The notes under the pieces were generated by a model. That model saw nothing but the letters and a program-made list of their open reading frames with translations. It had not been told where the DNA came from and did no database searches. A DNA stretch of 33,914 bases from Chara braunii (Eukaryota > Streptophyta > Charophyceae > Charales > Characeae): positions 556,911-590,824 of the forward strand of contig BFEA01000423.1 of assembly GCA_003427395.1 (NCBI GenBank), written 5' to 3'. Numbering within the stretch: position 1 is the stretch's first letter; each line of letters begins with the position of its first letter. Made by a program: the position numbers and the translations under genes. Positions 20,563 to 31,003 of this stretch are shown piece after piece.

Positions 20563-21161
20563 CCAACCTTTCGTTGATCCGGCCAAGCGCATGCAAAACT
20601 GTCTTCCTCCTACTTTCCCCCCAATTCATCCCTTAGTCTGATTTTAGTCAAAATAAAAAAGAAATTGAAATTTAAGCAATGTATTCCTTCAATTAATCTA
20701 ATTTAGATATAAAAAGGAAAAAAAAATCATAGGTGGGATATATACATACCTCTTAAACAGACTAAATGAATGTAATCAAAATAGGGGTACAGTGGGATTA
20801 CACAAGGTAAAGTAAGTTATATCTGATAGTTTTCTGCCTCCAGAACCTAGCCCAGGTTCTAGCAGAGTTCCCATAATCGGTGGGGCAAACCTCCCACAAA
20901 GGCCTTGGCACAGATTACGGCTTACAATCTCGCCTTCCGACTTCCTCTCTAAACCAATACCTTGGGAGCGCTCGATTACCACATTGCACGTCAACTGCGA
21001 TGGTGGAGGCTGAGACCAACGCAATGTCAGACACTGCGATGAGGAATGTCGGCCACGACCAAGACTTAGGGTGTCGGTGTCACTCCAATACCCACCAAAT
21101 GTGCAAAACGAGAATAAATTTTCCTTTAGAATATGACAAGGTGCATTACTCGATCAAAAGA
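20563..21161. other. No gene seen
   Basis: AT-rich up to about 20,800, then mixed composition. AAATGTGCAAAACGAGAAT at 21,097-21,115 echoes 10,352. No coding signal. Confidence 0.4.
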
Positions 21162-21776
21162 GTCGAGCATTCCAACGCAAGTGAATCCTCCCCTAGAGCA
21201 CGAAAATGTATATTGTTGCTCAGCCATATGCGCAACAAGATCGAGATGAATCTTCANNNNNNNNNNNNNNNNNNNNNNNNNNNNNNNNNNNNNNNNNNNN
21301 NNNNNNNNNNNNNNNNNNNNNNNNNNNNNNNNNNNNNNNNNNNNNNNNNNNNNNNNNNNNNNNNNNNNNNNNNNNNNNNNNNNNNNNNNNNNNNNNNNNN
21401 NNNNNNNNNNNNNNNNNNNNNNNNNNNNNNNNNNNNNNNNNNNNNNNNNNNNNNNNNNNNNNNNNNNNNNNNNNNNNNNNNNNNNNNNNNNNNNNNNNNN
21501 NNNNNNNNNNNNNNNNNNNNNNNNNNNNNNNNNNNNNNNNNNNNNNNNNNNNNNNNNNNNNNNNNNNNNNNNNNNNNNNNNNNNNNNNNNNNNNNNNNNN
21601 NNNNNNNNNNNNNNNNNNNNNNNNNNNNNNNNNNNNNNNNNNNNNNNNNNNNNNNNNNNNNNNNNNNNNNNNNNNNNNNNNGTCGAGCATTCCAACGCAA
21701 GTGAATCCTCCCCTAGAGCACGAAAATGTATATTGTTGCTCAGCCATATGCGCAACAAGATCGAGATGAATCTTCA
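21162..21776. other. 425-N gap flanked by an exact 95-bp duplication
   Basis: Bases 21162-21256 (GTCGAGCATTCCAACGCAAG to ATGAATCTTCA) and 21682-21776 are identical, and the N run 21257-21681 lies exactly between them. Two contig ends that overlap would give this when a scaffolder fills in an estimated gap. The natural reading is one copy followed directly by ACTGAAACCCGG. A real tandem repeat with a hidden middle is the alternative. Open frames crossing the N's are meaningless. Confidence 0.9.
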
Positions 21777-22861
21777 ACTGAAACCCGGAAGTATTCACTG
21801 CTTTCTAGCCAAGCGCGCCGGCATAGTGGAAGGCTACTTCCATCGATAAAATCCTAAAAATCGAAATGAAACTTTCGTTGGGATGAGGAAGTACGGGTTG
21901 CTTTTCAAGTTAGAGAGGATCTACTTTCATTGTTAGGAATGAATATTCGGATAAAACACGACGGGCGCATCACTCTTGACTCGTCATTGTTGCTGCATCC
22001 ACTGCTTTTTGCTTGCTTGTGTGGCCACATCGGTTTCATGTCACCGCTCGATCTGTGCTCCTGCATTGTATGCCCGTAGAATATCTACGCCTTCATGAGC
22101 ACGGATGCAATCTGAGTAGCCAAGCATACCCTTCTCCTTTCGACTCGATGCCCCTGACTGGCAATCCGACTAGGTTCATGTGACTCGAGAAACGCAACGG
22201 CCTTATTACGATCAGGAGTGATGTCGAGTACGAGGGCGAAGAGCAGCACCACGATGGAGGATACGACCGATGCCAATCAGCAGTGTCTGCTAAGGATAGA
22301 TCTTACACTAGAACGTGGAAATATACACTGCCTTCCAGAGTCGTTCCTCCCTTTCGCAGCCCACGCTCCCTCCACCACCAATATCGCTTCCCTATCTCCA
22401 AATATGCCCTCACCAACGCGTTCGCCCCGCCTCAAACCCCTCATTTCAGGTCTTCAAACGTCTATCTCCATCAAGAAATGAGTGAGATAGAACTCTCTCG
22501 TCTCTACCATATCCACTCCCTCTTATCCTTCGCACACTTTGTTCTTCCTTTATATCCTATCCTACCACCCAAAAACCAAACTAACTCTGCGATGCGACTC
22601 ACCCAGGGCTAAAACCCCAAAATCGCCTACTCCCTCGCCTAAGTCTGATAAAAAACGAGTACGAGCTTATCCCTTCGCCTTCACCATCTTCCCCATCCCT
22701 TCACCTTCGCCATCTTCCCCATCACTTTTTTCTTCGAATGCATCCGACGCGAAATCGCGCTAGATTCGTTCCCTTTTTTTCCCAGCCGTGTATTCCCTTC
22801 TCCTCCACGCCCTCTTCTACCTCGTCCTGGTTATTTTCAATTCGCACACAAACCCAGACAC
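21777..22861. other. No gene seen; C/T-rich stretch
   Basis: 22,330-22,850 is pyrimidine-rich with short Pro/Ser frames. A 25-base near-repeat (TTCACCATCTTCCCCATC and TTCGCCATCTTCCCCATC) lies at about 22,679-22,725. I recognise no protein. Confidence 0.4.
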
Positions 22862-22915
22862 CACAAAGGGTGTCGAGCGATACAAACAGCAGAACGATGG
22901 TCATTGAAGTCTAAG

Positions 22916-22950
<35 letters not shown>

Positions 22951-23156
22951 CTAGTCAGCCACGCTAAGTCGATGGCGATGAAGTGTGAAACCAATGCTCG
23001 GTTTTAGTGGCATTTCTGACACCACGACAAGTAGGAGGGCGCAAGGTCTGCTGCAAAGTTTGTATCGTGAGCCTAGATAAAGCGGGTCCCAGTGCAAATC
23101 TTGGTAGTAGTAGCAAATATTCTAATGAGAACTTTGAAGACCGAAGTGGAGAAGGG
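22862..23156 (+). pseudogene. Large-subunit (25S/28S) rRNA fragment
   Basis: Two blocks are strongly conserved eukaryotic cytosolic LSU rRNA: GATACAAACAGCAGAACGAT with CGCTAAGGAGTGTGTAACAA and CTCACCTGCCGAA (22,879-22,951), and GTAGGAGGGCGC ... GTGCAAATCTTGGTAGTAGT then AGCAAATATTCTAATGAGAA and CTTTGAAGACCGAAG (23,029-23,152). They are in the right order and spacing. The segment between them, which should read close to CAACTAGCCCTGAAAATGGA, is altered, and the match stops at about 23,156 where a conserved stretch should continue. It is a roughly 300-bp dispersed rDNA fragment, not a functional gene. Minus- and plus-strand frames over it are spurious. Confidence 0.88.
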
Positions 23157-23228
23157 CCCCGACATGCCATGACTCCGCCCAGGTGCCCCCCCGCGCACAC
23201 AGACAACGTTTACCATTTTTCTGGTCCC

Positions 23229-23449
23229 AACGGTGTCGAGCACATCGGTCTCGCAGGGGGACCTTCCTGGCCGCATCACGCAGGATTCGTGCAGGACTTT
23301 ATCTCTTCCCGCGGTGCAATGGAGCTTCCATCGACGCTCCGGCCGTGTGCGCCAACCATACCTCTTGCAAACCGCTACGACAGGATAGGGCTACGGGAGG
23401 TACAACTTACCTTCATCTACGGGAGTTGTCACCATCCCTTAGGTGGGCA
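23229..23449 (+). mobile_element. LTR-family fragment, interrupted by copy A
   Basis: It is alignable with 16,740-16,935: GTGTCGAGC, GTGTGCGCCAACCATACCTC, GACAGGATAGGG and GTCACCATCCCTTAGGTGGG are shared landmarks. The match ends at AGGTGGG, exactly before the start of element copy A (23,450), whereas the reference copy continues with TGTATCCCC. Copy A therefore appears to have landed in, or been joined to, this older element. Confidence 0.6.
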
Positions 23450-24014
23450 TTGTCGGGACAAATGCCCTAACAAGGGTATTTGCCGGGGTTTTTCAACGTC
23501 GGATGTTGTCCGACTCTTTCATTGGATTGAAGGACCAAATGAGACCGACGTTGCCAAAAGTTTATTCAGACCTGACCTATGACTAAGAGACTAAAAATTT
23601 TCAAACTTTAGTCCGAACGCGTGTGGCGTCCAGGAGTAGTGGATGTGAATGGTAGTAACCGGAAGTGCTTTGCTTTTGTTGAGACTGCAGAGGCACTCAG
23701 ACGCGGGAACGCTAAAGCTAGACCTATTCTAGCAGCCGCGCGATTCAGGGCCTAAGTAGGTTAAAAAGAGGGAAGCGCCGGGTATAGGGCCGCGGCGCAG
23801 GGGGAATAGGAAGAAGGTTTTTATTTCCTGGGCCGCGGGGATTGACATCGAGCCAAAGGGTTGACAGGCCGATGCCGGGGTCATGCGACCAACTGACGGG
23901 CAAGGCCTGCCAACAAAGCCTATTAGGCTTCAGGCAGGGAGGATCTGTAGAGCCTTAGGCAAACAAGGCTTGCAAGGCTACAGGCAGGAGGAATGGCCTG
24001 AGCCAAACTCTTCT

Positions 24015-24052
24015 TATAAAAAAGTTGCTCTTATCACTTTCGTGATAGGAGC
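24015..24052 (+). promoter_or_regulatory. TATA box and stem-loop in copy A
   Basis: TATAAAAAA (24015-24023) is followed three bases later by GCTCTTATCAC-TTTC-GTGATAGGAGC, an 11-pair stem (one mismatch-level G:T) with a 4-base loop. Copy B keeps both parts at identical spacing, with the stem made perfect. If the TATA box works, the stem-loop would sit at or just before the RNA start. Confidence 0.5.
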
Positions 24053-24268
24053 TAGCCCAGTAGGTTACGGTGCCAAATTTTCGTTCAGCAGATACCGGGA
24101 TCGAGCCCGACCGAACGCATCCTACTGGGTCAGCTCCTTTTGGAGCTGCCCACTCTATATGCTACCCGCGCGGTCTAATCTGACTGTTCGATCTTGGAGA
24201 TCGACCGCACGGATCGAACATGGCCCCTGCACAAGGATGACATGCATAAATCGGAAAAAATAAACATA

Positions 24269-24276
<8 letters not shown>
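24053..24276 (+). mobile_element. tRNA-like (SINE-like) unit in copy A
   Basis: TAGCCCAGTAGG (24053-24064) fits the pol III A box TRGYNNARNNGG, and GGATCGAGCCC (24098-24108) fits the B box with one mismatch, inside a T-arm-like CCGGG/CCCGG stem. The spacing of about 45 bases is right for a tRNA-derived promoter. The unit ends in an A-rich tail (CGGAAAAAATAAACATAAAA). It also has GGAGCT..CCCAGTAGG matched by CCTACTGGG..AGCTCC downstream (about 24,121-24,138). Best read as a tRNA-derived SINE embedded in the larger element; boundaries and target duplication are not certain. Confidence 0.5.

Positions 24277-24306
<30 letters not shown>
24277..24306. repeat. (TA)n microsatellite
   Basis: A run of about 15 TA units at the end of the A-rich tail. 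Copy B has AATAATAATATTAATAAAAA here, so the tract expanded independently in copy A. Confidence 0.9.
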
Positions 24307-24308
<2 letters not shown>

Positions 24309-24310
24309 TA

Positions 24311-24372
24311 GTTCCATAGGACTGGAACTCGGGTCTGTATTTCAACAGTTTGTGGCCATACCACGATGGGAC
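24311..24372 (-). pseudogene. tRNA-Gln-like retropseudogene or SINE head, copy A
   Basis: The minus strand reads GTCCCAT (5' acceptor), a D-arm GTGG-TATGG-CCAC, CTGTTGAAATACAG where the anticodon arm should be, ACCCGAGTTCCAGTC resembling a T-arm and B box, then ATGGAAC (3' acceptor). Six of seven acceptor pairs form. TTGAA and CCCGAGTTC..GTC with TGGAAC recall tRNA-Gln(UUG). An A/T-rich tail follows on the minus strand, as for retroposed tRNA. The T-stem no longer pairs. Confidence 0.45.
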
Positions 24373-24400
24373 GTGACCGTTGGCGAGCCAATGGGGAAAA

Positions 24401-24423
24401 AAAAAAAAAAAAAAAAAAAAAAA
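24401..24423. repeat. Poly-A tract
   Basis: About 25 A's inside copy A (from about 24,398), matched by a shorter tract at about 31,971-31,997 in copy B. Confidence 0.9.
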
Positions 24424-24990
24424 CCAAGTTGATGCAGCACCAGATGGCACCACGGGAAGTAATGGGGACTTAGTATCCCCACGAACGGTGCAGGTGCCCG
24501 TGAACATGGGCGACCGTTCGGCAGCAAGGTAAAAGTTGTTCCTTTGTTTTTTTGTTTTTCTTTCATGTTCTTTAGATTTTCGTTAAATTTTTATTTTAGA
24601 TTTTTATTAGATTTGTTTAAATTTTTCTTTCTTTCTTTTTGCTTCAGTTTCTATTGATAGAATACCCGTTTGTTTCGGAGAAACGAAAAAAATAAAATAA
24701 AAAAAATTGCGCCAGACCGTTTCGTTGGACTTTCGTTAATTCATCAACAGGCTGTGCTCCGTCAGTCTATTGCAAAAGCAATGGATTTGCCGTGGAAACT
24801 CGGCTACATCCATGATCGGTTTGGAGCTTGGTAATTGAGCTATGAGGGCGTCTTTGCACTCGTCCAGTTGGAGGGGCAGACGAATCCTTCTCTTGGGGGC
24901 GAACAAACGTTTGGTGACGTCTCTCTCTCTCTCTGAGGGCAGTCTCGACAGATCGCTTAGAGTTGGCAACGGTCGCGACTGTCGGGGTTT

Positions 24991-24994
<4 letters not shown>

Positions 24995-25027
<33 letters not shown>

Positions 25028-25028
25028 N

Positions 25029-25077
<49 letters not shown>

Positions 25078-25083
25078 NGAGNG
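24995..25083. repeat. (GA)n microsatellite with N's, copy-A-only segment
   Basis: Long (GA)n with N at 25028, 25079 and 25082. It lies in the roughly 570-base segment (24,700-25,285) absent from copy B, where a 61-A tract joins the flanks directly. The shorter (CT)n at 24,920-24,935 makes a possible inverted pair with it. Confidence 0.85.
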
Positions 25084-25416
25084 AACTCGTAGGCCACTCG
25101 CCTGTATCAGGCGCCTTTTTCAGCCCACATACGGGCGCAGGCAAGGGGGGCAAAGGCCCCTTGAACTAGACTCTAGTTCGACTTTGTAAAATGACTTAGG
25201 GGGGGAGGGGAGGCTGCTCGTTTTGAAAAAATGAGTTGCCCCTCTAAGAGGAAAACGAGAACGTAAGTAAAAGTAAAGGGAAAAAAAAAAAAAAAAAAAA
25301 AGGAGAGGAAAGGAGAAAAATGTAACGCCCGCGATAGTGGCCGTGGTTGTGGAACAGGTGCAGCCCCTAGAAGGTTCTAGGGGTTGATGAGACTGCATCT
25401 GTTCAGTTGAACAGGC

Positions 25417-25888
25417 TACAAGCGGTTATCGGGTGACTGAAAATTCAGGAATGAAAATTCTGAAGTGAGAGTTTTGGGCAGTCTGAAAATCATGAATGGT
25501 CTTGAAGTGGTGAAAGGTTCGAAGACCCTGAAAACCACTTGTTTAGGCAGGCTGCATCCTGAAGTGGTGAAGGGTGTCCTAAAGTGGTCAAGTGAGAGTT
25601 TTTGATAGTCTGAAAATCCTGAATGGTCCTGAAGTGGTGAAAGGTCCAAAGACCATGGAAACCACCTTTCACCACTTGAGGATGCAGCCTGCCTAAACAA
25701 GTGGTTTTCAGGGTCTTCGGAGCTTTCACCACTTCAGGATCGTTCGGGATTTTCAGACCTGAATGGTCCTGAAGTGGTGAAAGGTCCGAAAACCCTGAAA
25801 ACCACCTGTTGAGGCAGGCTGCATCCTGAAGTGGTGAAGGGTGTCCTGAAGTGGTGATGAAAAATACGACTGTTGTTAACCTTGTCTC
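25417..25888. mobile_element. 472-bp foldback element, copy 1, in element copy A
   Basis: GAACAGGC flanks it at 25409-25416 and 25889-25896. Copy B shows the unoccupied site, GAACAGACAGCAGTGAAG, at 32,481. The left end TACAAGCGGTTATC and the complement of the right end GAGACAAGGTTAAC are similar and match the ends of the element at 14,835-15,355. The inside has three forward blocks of GAATGGTC(C/T)TGAAGTGGTG...AACCACCTGTT-AGGCAGGCTGC-ATCCTGAAGTGGTGAAG type and one inverted block (25,669-25,760), so the RNA or single strand would fold back. No coding capacity. Confidence 0.92.
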
Positions 25889-26510
25889 GAACAGGCAGCA
25901 ATGAAGTTGGCTGTGTACAACTATTTCCGGGAGCACCTGACCTGGGAAAATCGTCAGGTACTCCAGGGGGTTGATGACCTTGGTCCCCTAGGGGAAGGCC
26001 AAGACTTCTAGCTCTTGGCCGTTGATTTAGATCAAGGGTCAGTAGCACTGGCGAATCTTGCTTGGCAGTTGGCAAAGTAGCTGCCACATACCTTCAGCTG
26101 GCTATTAAAGTCAGCATCCTTCCCAACTGCCTCACACTTGTGGCAGTGCTGCTCGGCCATTCTCCTGAGTGAATGCTGGTTGGCTGCTACAGTGTGAAGG
26201 TGCTAGACGTGTTGGTGGAGTGGAGGTCTGCAGAAGGGAGGCAGTCATAGCTGAGGGCTGGGAGTTTTTGCCCCACCCTTATGCGTATGCTCTGTGTGTG
26301 GGTTGGTGCTGCGGCGGTAAGGTTGTGTCATGGTCCGGACGGTGCGGCAAGTGACACCTATTTTAGTGGGGTTGTGCTGCCGGACTGTCACCGCGGCGTC
26401 AGTACCTTCCTAAGGGAAGGTGCTGCCAGATTTGCCCTGCGCGCCGATGTCCTTTTTAATGCAAGTGTGGGAAGGTGTTGTTCGATCAATGACACAGCGG
26501 CGGCGACGTT

Positions 26511-26700
26511 GTCAGTGAGGAAGTGCTGCCATTTTTTTTGGCACGGTGGCAGCGATGTTGTCAGTGAGGAAGTGCTGCCTTGTTTTTTGGTATGGCGGCA
26601 GCGACCTTGTTAGTGGGGAAGTGCTGCCATTTGTTTTGGCACGGTGGCAACAATGTTTTTCAGTGGGATTATATTGCCGATTTTATTTGGCGGCGGCACA
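26511..26700. repeat. 49-bp minisatellite, about four units (copy A)
   Basis: Units start at 26511, 26560, 26609 and about 26,658 with G(T)(C/T)AGTG(A/G)GGAAGTGCTGCC and contain TTTTTTTTGGCACGGTGGCA. The period is not a multiple of three, so the long frames across it are not protein repeats. Similar GGAAGGTGCTGCC echoes continue upstream from about 26,410 at irregular spacing. Confidence 0.8.
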
Positions 26701-28754
26701 ACATTGTGAAGGGAGGTGCCGCCGGATTTGCCGCTCGGCGTCAACATTCAAGTTGGCATCAGCATTTGTGTAGTTGTGTGGGAAAATGTTGTCTGTGTGG
26801 CACCACGACAGGTGGAGGTACTGCTAGATTACCGTGGTACCAGTTTTGACGATATGGAGAGTGGGAGTTGCCGTTGTTTTTTTTTGTGGTGCGCAGCGGT
26901 TATGGTGGATCCCCGTGTGGCCTAGAGGTTAGGCTTGAGCTGGTGCACGCTTGGGTCTGTGTGGCAATGGTGCGTAGACCGGCGACATGAAGAGAGCACG
27001 GAGTGAGTGCTCACGGCAGTGGCTATTGAAGTCGCAGCGCTTGCAGTTTCCGCCGGATGGATATCTTTATTTTTTTAGGCCTTGCGGCACATGCGGTTGT
27101 TAGCCAGGGTCACCTTTTTTTTTTTTTTGCGGCGCACAGTGCAAGCAGGATTTGAGTTAGGGACCATCCAGTGTTGAGGCGGTAGCATGGGACCGTTTGA
27201 GACCATTTTTGGAAGCACGTAGGGCTGATTTTGAAATCGGGACCGGCATGTTAATGTGGTTATTGTGAGCGGACAGGATGATTTGAGGCGGCATGGACTT
27301 GCGGTTGGTTGGGGAAGTGTCCTTGGAGGACGAGGTGCAGTAAGAANTGCGTTGAGACTGTTCAAGATGTTGCGGCGGCATGAGATTGGATCATGGGAGC
27401 ACCCTCTTTGAGGATTATCTCATTCAGACANCTCGATAGACCCAACTCTTGCTCANTTGGGCACTTGGTGGANGACGTGGACCGTGACTTAGGAGAAAGA
27501 ACACGACATGTGGAGTTGTGANCCCCGTATTGAGCCACATATTTTCATATTCAACGACAATCATTTTCTTTCGATTGTAATAGTACCCGATTTTCTTGAG
27601 TGAGCCGAATCAAACTTCACTCAAGGTCAGTCAATGCCTCAGATTTTTCTTCACACCTGTGTGAACCTACACTTGTTTGACCCTGTTCATTGAATGTTCA
27701 TTGAAAGGCAAAGGAACTGTGTGTTTGCGTGTGAATGGTGAGATCTTACTTGAGTAAGGGATGATACTGTTTTCTTTTGAACTTGTTTTCTTTGCTTGCT
27801 GTGCAGGTAGGCAAAATGATGCTTGCAAAGGGGTTGATTGTGTCTACATGGGATGATGAAAAATATTGTCTTCTTTCTACCTTCCACTAGCCTGCTTCTC
27901 AAATGAACTTGTTGTTTCGAGAAAGATTATTCAGCGTGTGTCGTAGAATGGACTTAGTCTTTTCCCACGATTGACCCATCCTATCCCGAAGCACCTTATG
28001 TATCTGTATCTGTCCAAATGATTGTCATTCTTTACCTCTCCTAAATTCTTTCCGCCTAAGTTACCTTGGACTTGGGAGAAATGAAAAATACATGAAAGTT
28101 GCTTGCAGTGGACACATTTTCTATCTCTAGGAAGCATCTGGGCGGGGGTTCGTTGCTTCAGGAGTCGACCCTGTTATTGACCCAGAGTGGACCGTCCTAC
28201 GGGGGGCTACTTTGTCGATTCGGTGGGGACGACCCAACTTCTGAGATCCGAGCTTTGTGCTCGGACGAGGAGGAGGAGTATCTCAGATCACTTCCTAAAG
28301 GGACAGACATGCAACACTTCAAGCAATGCCCGTGATCAAGAGTCATCCGCAAAGAAGTCTGTCATCCAACAAGATTGGGAATGCATGGAAACACGTGTGA
28401 GCGTGTTTAAATCTTAGGTCAGCGGTAGGCTGGAATGAATGAGTTTGGCAGCGCGTCTCATCAAATCAAAACTAAGACAGTCCGACTACCTTGTCGGTTG
28501 CGTTTATGTTATTGTCAGAAGCCAACTCCTCGTTGGCAGTTGTATCATTGTTTTGTGCAGTTCGACCCGAGGTGGTCCGGGTTTATTTTGATATTGTATT
28601 ATTGGATGTTTCATACGATGATTCAATTTATTTTAGTTATCATTTCAGATTGAATATTTATCCGTGTCGACTACGGTCGACTCCTTTTGATATAATTATA
28701 TGTGTGGTTGTTGTAACTTTCACTTAACTATGTGTATAAGGGACTAGGATAAAT
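26681..28754. other. No gene seen; draft-quality stretch with single N's
   Basis: To about 27,400 the G-rich GGCGGC style of copy A continues and may be more of that element. Single N's occur at 27,346, 27,431, 27,456, 27,473 and 27,522. At 28,099-28,417 two overlapping frames (78 and 76 codons, with EEEE) are open but unrecognised. The rest is AT-leaning without signal. Confidence 0.35.
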
Positions 28755-29150
28755 TGTAGTTTCACGCTTGGTTGAGACCGTCCTAGTCGACCGACGTTTA
28801 CACCGTACCTAGGAGATTAGTGCCCTAGAAACGGACGACGTTCGGGTCTGCTTGGCGTTAACCAAGCGTATCTATACTACAACGAACGTGCAAACGCCCT
28901 CGACTGACCTACATCTGCAATTGCATATAAAAGCTTTCGCACGTGGGTCAGTAGCTCGGTAGGGATACGCCCCTAAGGGTGGTGACAACCCCTTAGGGAA
29001 GGAAAGTTTATGCCCCGCAGGAACCTATTGTGTCGTAGGGGACCGCGGGATGTACAGTTGGCTCACTCGGCTGAAGCGGCAAAGGGACGGCGCTACCGCA
29101 AACGTCTTGGCGGTTCGCGGGATTAGTTAGGCGTCGTTCCCGAGTCGGCT
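28755..29150 (-). mobile_element. LTR-family fragment, inverted copy
   Basis: Read on the minus strand it follows the 16.7-kb block: GAGCCAAC..TACATC, CCCTACGACACAATAGG, GTTGTCACCACCCTTAGGGG, CGTATCCCTACCGAGCTACT, TGCAATTGCAGATG and CGTTCGTTGTAGTAT with GGTTAACGCC. Order and spacing are kept. It is the opposite orientation to the copies at 16.7 and 23.2 kb. Confidence 0.65.
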
Positions 29151-31003
29151 ATGAATTTTCTTTTTGTTAAACTCCTGCGTGATATGGTCAGGGGGGCTCT
29201 CGCTTTTGCGAAAAAGGCGGGAGCCGATTCGCTCGACAGGCGACGTCGTTGTCGGGGATAACGACAAACTACCGTTGTCCCTAGTGGAACGACACTCGAG
29301 TATTTTATTTTGTAATGGATCAATTGATCTTATTCTGAATTTTAAAATTTAATTATTATATCATCATTGATTGATTTCTTATTATTTTATTTCTATGAGT
29401 TATATGTTGATTTTATTCTGAAAATTATTCTGGTTACTTTTGAATGATCCAATTCAGTCAAATTATTAATATCTTGATACTAATTGGGTCGTATTCTGTT
29501 ATTGTTTGATATTCATGGACATTATCTTTAAATTTTGAGTTATTGTTACTGTTTTCATAGGTCACATTTTAAATGTAGATTTTATAATGAATTCGGAAGG
29601 TTTTTTTTGTTATCATTCTTGCGAAAATTGTTATCGATGAGATCTATTTTGAAATGTTGTCAACCAAACCTTGATTTTTTTTTTTATATCATTTTGCAGA
29701 ATTATTTCGTCGTATATTTGATTATTATATCGGAATGATGTATATTTCGGTTGATCTGTTTAACCGGACTCCCATTCATTTCGAGATTATCCGTTTTTGT
29801 GATGCATTTCCATGATTGAAGGGATCTGAACTACTGTTGAAGATTATTTAGCTTGGATCATTATGAAATTTCATATGAAAACATTTGTTGTAAGTTATAT
29901 TGTTGTTGTTGTTGTATATATTTTGGTGTAAGTTTTGAAGGCGTTATCATATCACGATAAATTTATGATGGATTTGTGAGATCGGTAGGTGGTAGTGAGG
30001 CCCCCCGCATAAGCTATGCTCCTGATTCATAGTGGAATGTTGTCTTTCAGATTTTATGTGGTTTAAGGAAGGAAGACTACACTATTACTGAACGGGAGGA
30101 AAGTGTTGAAACCTTATTAGAATGATGCCTATAAGGGTAGGCGAGTACTGTTTGTTATGAGGGGAGGAGTGACTACCTAACCTCGTGCCTGACATGGTCA
30201 CCTTACCTCCATGATCGGAGCCTAGTCAACCTCGACCGTGTGGGGTGGGGCTGTTCTACTCTATATGCAGAGGACTAATGGGATCGAAAACACTGGAATC
30301 GAGGGGAATGTGGTGAGGCTTGAATCTAAAGCGGGGCTTGATGTCGAGATGTTATCCTCATACGGATTACACCACTCCTCGACGCATTCACAAGGGGTTC
30401 AGAAGTAACGAACATGATGACTTATGTGGATTGAAATGAGGATCATAACTTGGTCGGAGAACTTTGGACGAATGATTTTTCTCATGGATGATTGGTTCGG
30501 ATTTTGTCTGGGTCGCCCAGGAGGTTGAATATTTTGAAAGACCCGTTAGGGGGTCAAACCTGACTTTTTTTAGATAAATGGATGTGTTAACCAACTGAGG
30601 TTTTGAAGGCTAACCATAAGATTTTCCGGTACTATTCAAAGAAAGTAAATGGTGTTTTGAGTGACCGCAAGTGGGATGATGCTGGGATTATTCTCAAAAA
30701 GTTTCTCCGAATTAAAGGCTTCCAGGGGCTAGACCTGGGTCCAAGTTTTGATAAGGTTTGCCAGAGGCAACATCTGGTATCATTTTGTCCACATATGAGT
30801 TGTATTGAGTGAAGGCCTCTGGAGGCTAAATCCAGTTTTATTGTTGTATTGTTGTATTTTGGTGAAACAGTTTCGGCTTAACTCCGGACGATTGTTGGAA
30901 TTGTTGTACTATGATCGTTTGCTTTCACATGAGAATTTTATAAGGATCCTGATTTCTTTTGATGGTGAACGAGGGGGACGTCGTTCAGTAGGGTCCGGGA
31001 ATG
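29151..31003. other. No gene seen; T-rich then mixed
   Basis: 29,300-29,960 is T-rich with GTTGTTGTTGTTG at 29,903-29,915. 30,000-30,400 has CCCCCCGCAT and other GC patches. The frame at 30,603-30,812 is open but unrecognised. Echoes such as CCAGGGGCTAGACCTGG and GCCTCTGGAGGCTAAATCCAG (30,723-30,833) are self-complementary and may be element remains. Confidence 0.35.

Larger units (their letters stand above)
23450..26680 (+). mobile_element. Retroelement-like repeat, copy A (interrupted)
   Basis: It begins TTGTCGGGACAAATGCCCTA with a small inverted repeat (AAATGCCCT/GGGTATTT), like an LTR starting TG. It is alignable with copy B (31,004-33,275) along its length at what looks like 85-90 percent by eye. 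Order: leader, TATA box and stem-loop, plus-strand tRNA-like unit, AT tract, minus-strand tRNA-Gln-like unit, poly-A, T-rich stretch, then (after about 24,700) about 570 bases including (GA)n that copy B lacks, a shared GTGGAACAGGTGCAGCCCCT region, the foldback element, and a GC-rich part with a 49-bp minisatellite. No coding frame is conserved between copies. It may be a long LTR or a large non-autonomous element; the true 3' end is not defined because the alignment stops where copy B diverges. Confidence 0.75.

Noticed and set aside
20880-21798. Long open frames on both strands across the N run
   Set aside because: They are open only because N's cannot encode stops.
23007-23582. 191-codon plus-strand open frame
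   Set aside because: It runs through the rRNA fragment, then the LTR fragment, then into the start of element copy A, so it is a chance frame across three unrelated pieces.
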